NCBI GenBank assembly: GCA_024516035.1
Contig: CM044963.1
Coordinates: 17,362,009 to 17,426,008 of the forward strand
DNA length: 64,000 bases
Origin: Bactericera cockerelli
Taxonomy: Eukaryota > Arthropoda > Insecta > Hemiptera > Triozidae
Direction: 5' to 3'
Shown here: piece by piece, positions 63,682 through 64,000 of the stretch
How the letters are laid out: each line of letters opens with the position of its first letter
Position numbering within the stretch: the first letter of the stretch is position 1
The notes under the pieces: model-generated
What the model saw: the letters and a program-made list of their open reading frames with translations, nothing else
Told to the model about the DNA's origin: nothing
Databases searched by the model: none
Position numbers and translations under genes: made by a program

Positions 63682-63741
63682 AAGTAGTGCTTTATTTAGA
63701 CTGTCAGCGCAAGACAGGTAGTCCCATTATGCTAACAGTAG
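63682..63741 (-). repeat. Dispersed repeat fragment, family of 15652..15850
   Basis: TAGTGCTTTATTTAGACTGTC and CGCAAGACAGGTAGTCCC, then it stops at AACAGT. It interrupts a SINE-C whose head start (AGTCACCGTGGCTGGGAGT) lies at 63655..63673. Confidence 0.7.
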
Positions 63742-63960
63742 TATAGTGAACGAGGCTTGTACGCACGGTAACCTTTGTTCGATCCCTAACAGGGCAGGAA
63801 TTTTTAACGCTCTGTACTTGGATGTTGGGGGTTCGATTTCCAACAGGACAGGAATTTTTCGGCTCTGTATTTGGATGTTTGGGGTCCACTCGTATCGCGT
63901 GAGGAAAAATGGGTAGCTGCTTTGATGTGATTGACAATAATGGGCAAAGGATATACAGAC
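63727..63960 (+). mobile_element. SINE-C copy with duplicated 65-bp segment
   Basis: GCTTGTACGCACGGTAACC, GTTCGATCCCTAACAGGGC. The segment GGAATTTTT...GCTCTGTACTTGGATGTT occurs twice in tandem, followed by GTGAGGAAAAATGGGTAGCTG. The head is cut by the repeat at 63682..63741. Confidence 0.75.
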
Positions 63961-64000
63961 ATTCCATCTCTTTCTTGTTGTCATTTTGTGGTTTTATGAC

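Overview
The window looks like a stretch of a large, AT-rich arthropod (probably insect, possibly hemipteran) nuclear genome. Four things point that way: small exons separated by kilobase-scale introns, tRNA- and 5S-rRNA-derived SINEs, a full-length non-LTR retrotransposon, and long purine/pyrimidine microsatellites. Nothing looks prokaryotic: there are no operons, no dense ORFs and no CRISPR array. The host species is an inference from repeat style only.

The only host gene I can support is on the minus strand. Three exons at 16614..16709, 6242..6356 and 3937..4124 have consensus splice sites and mutually compatible phases. Read in that order they give an acidic Thr/Asp-rich segment, a Pro-rich acidic segment, then Gly-X-Y collagen repeats. 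I read this as the non-collagenous-to-first-collagen region of a collagen gene, most likely a multiplexin-type (collagen XV/XVIII-like) gene. A 27-nt candidate microexon (3511..3537) and a 56-nt candidate exon (43088..43143) may belong to the same gene. Most of the window would then be its introns.

The rest is mobile and tandem DNA. (1) A 5.2-kb non-LTR retrotransposon lies at 20895..26096. Its ORF1 encodes a PHD-type finger, a coiled coil and an FP25K-like C-terminal domain. Its ORF2 encodes an AP endonuclease and reverse transcriptase, and is broken by a 164-bp nested retroelement and an in-frame stop. Two related 3' copies occur at 11455..12373 and 39049..39144. All three sit inside TC/GA microsatellite in the same orientation relative to the repeat. 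(2) At least seven SINE families have tRNA-like or 5S-rRNA-like heads, and some heads share a common body. (3) Two short Helitron-like elements have exact A^T insertion sites and 3' hairpins. (4) There are long-palindrome foldback elements and other TIR elements. (5) Several unrelated tandem arrays (13.5, 57.8, 60.6 and 62.6 kb) each carry the same TATACAGGGTG-like motif about once per unit. (6) Very long GA/TC tracts, a 756-bp tandem duplication, a TC-rich minisatellite and a 62-bp near-perfect palindrome complete the picture.

Long open frames over the GA/TC tracts are composition artefacts and are not annotated as genes. Family names for repeats (SINE-A to SINE-H, module X) are labels used only within this annotation.
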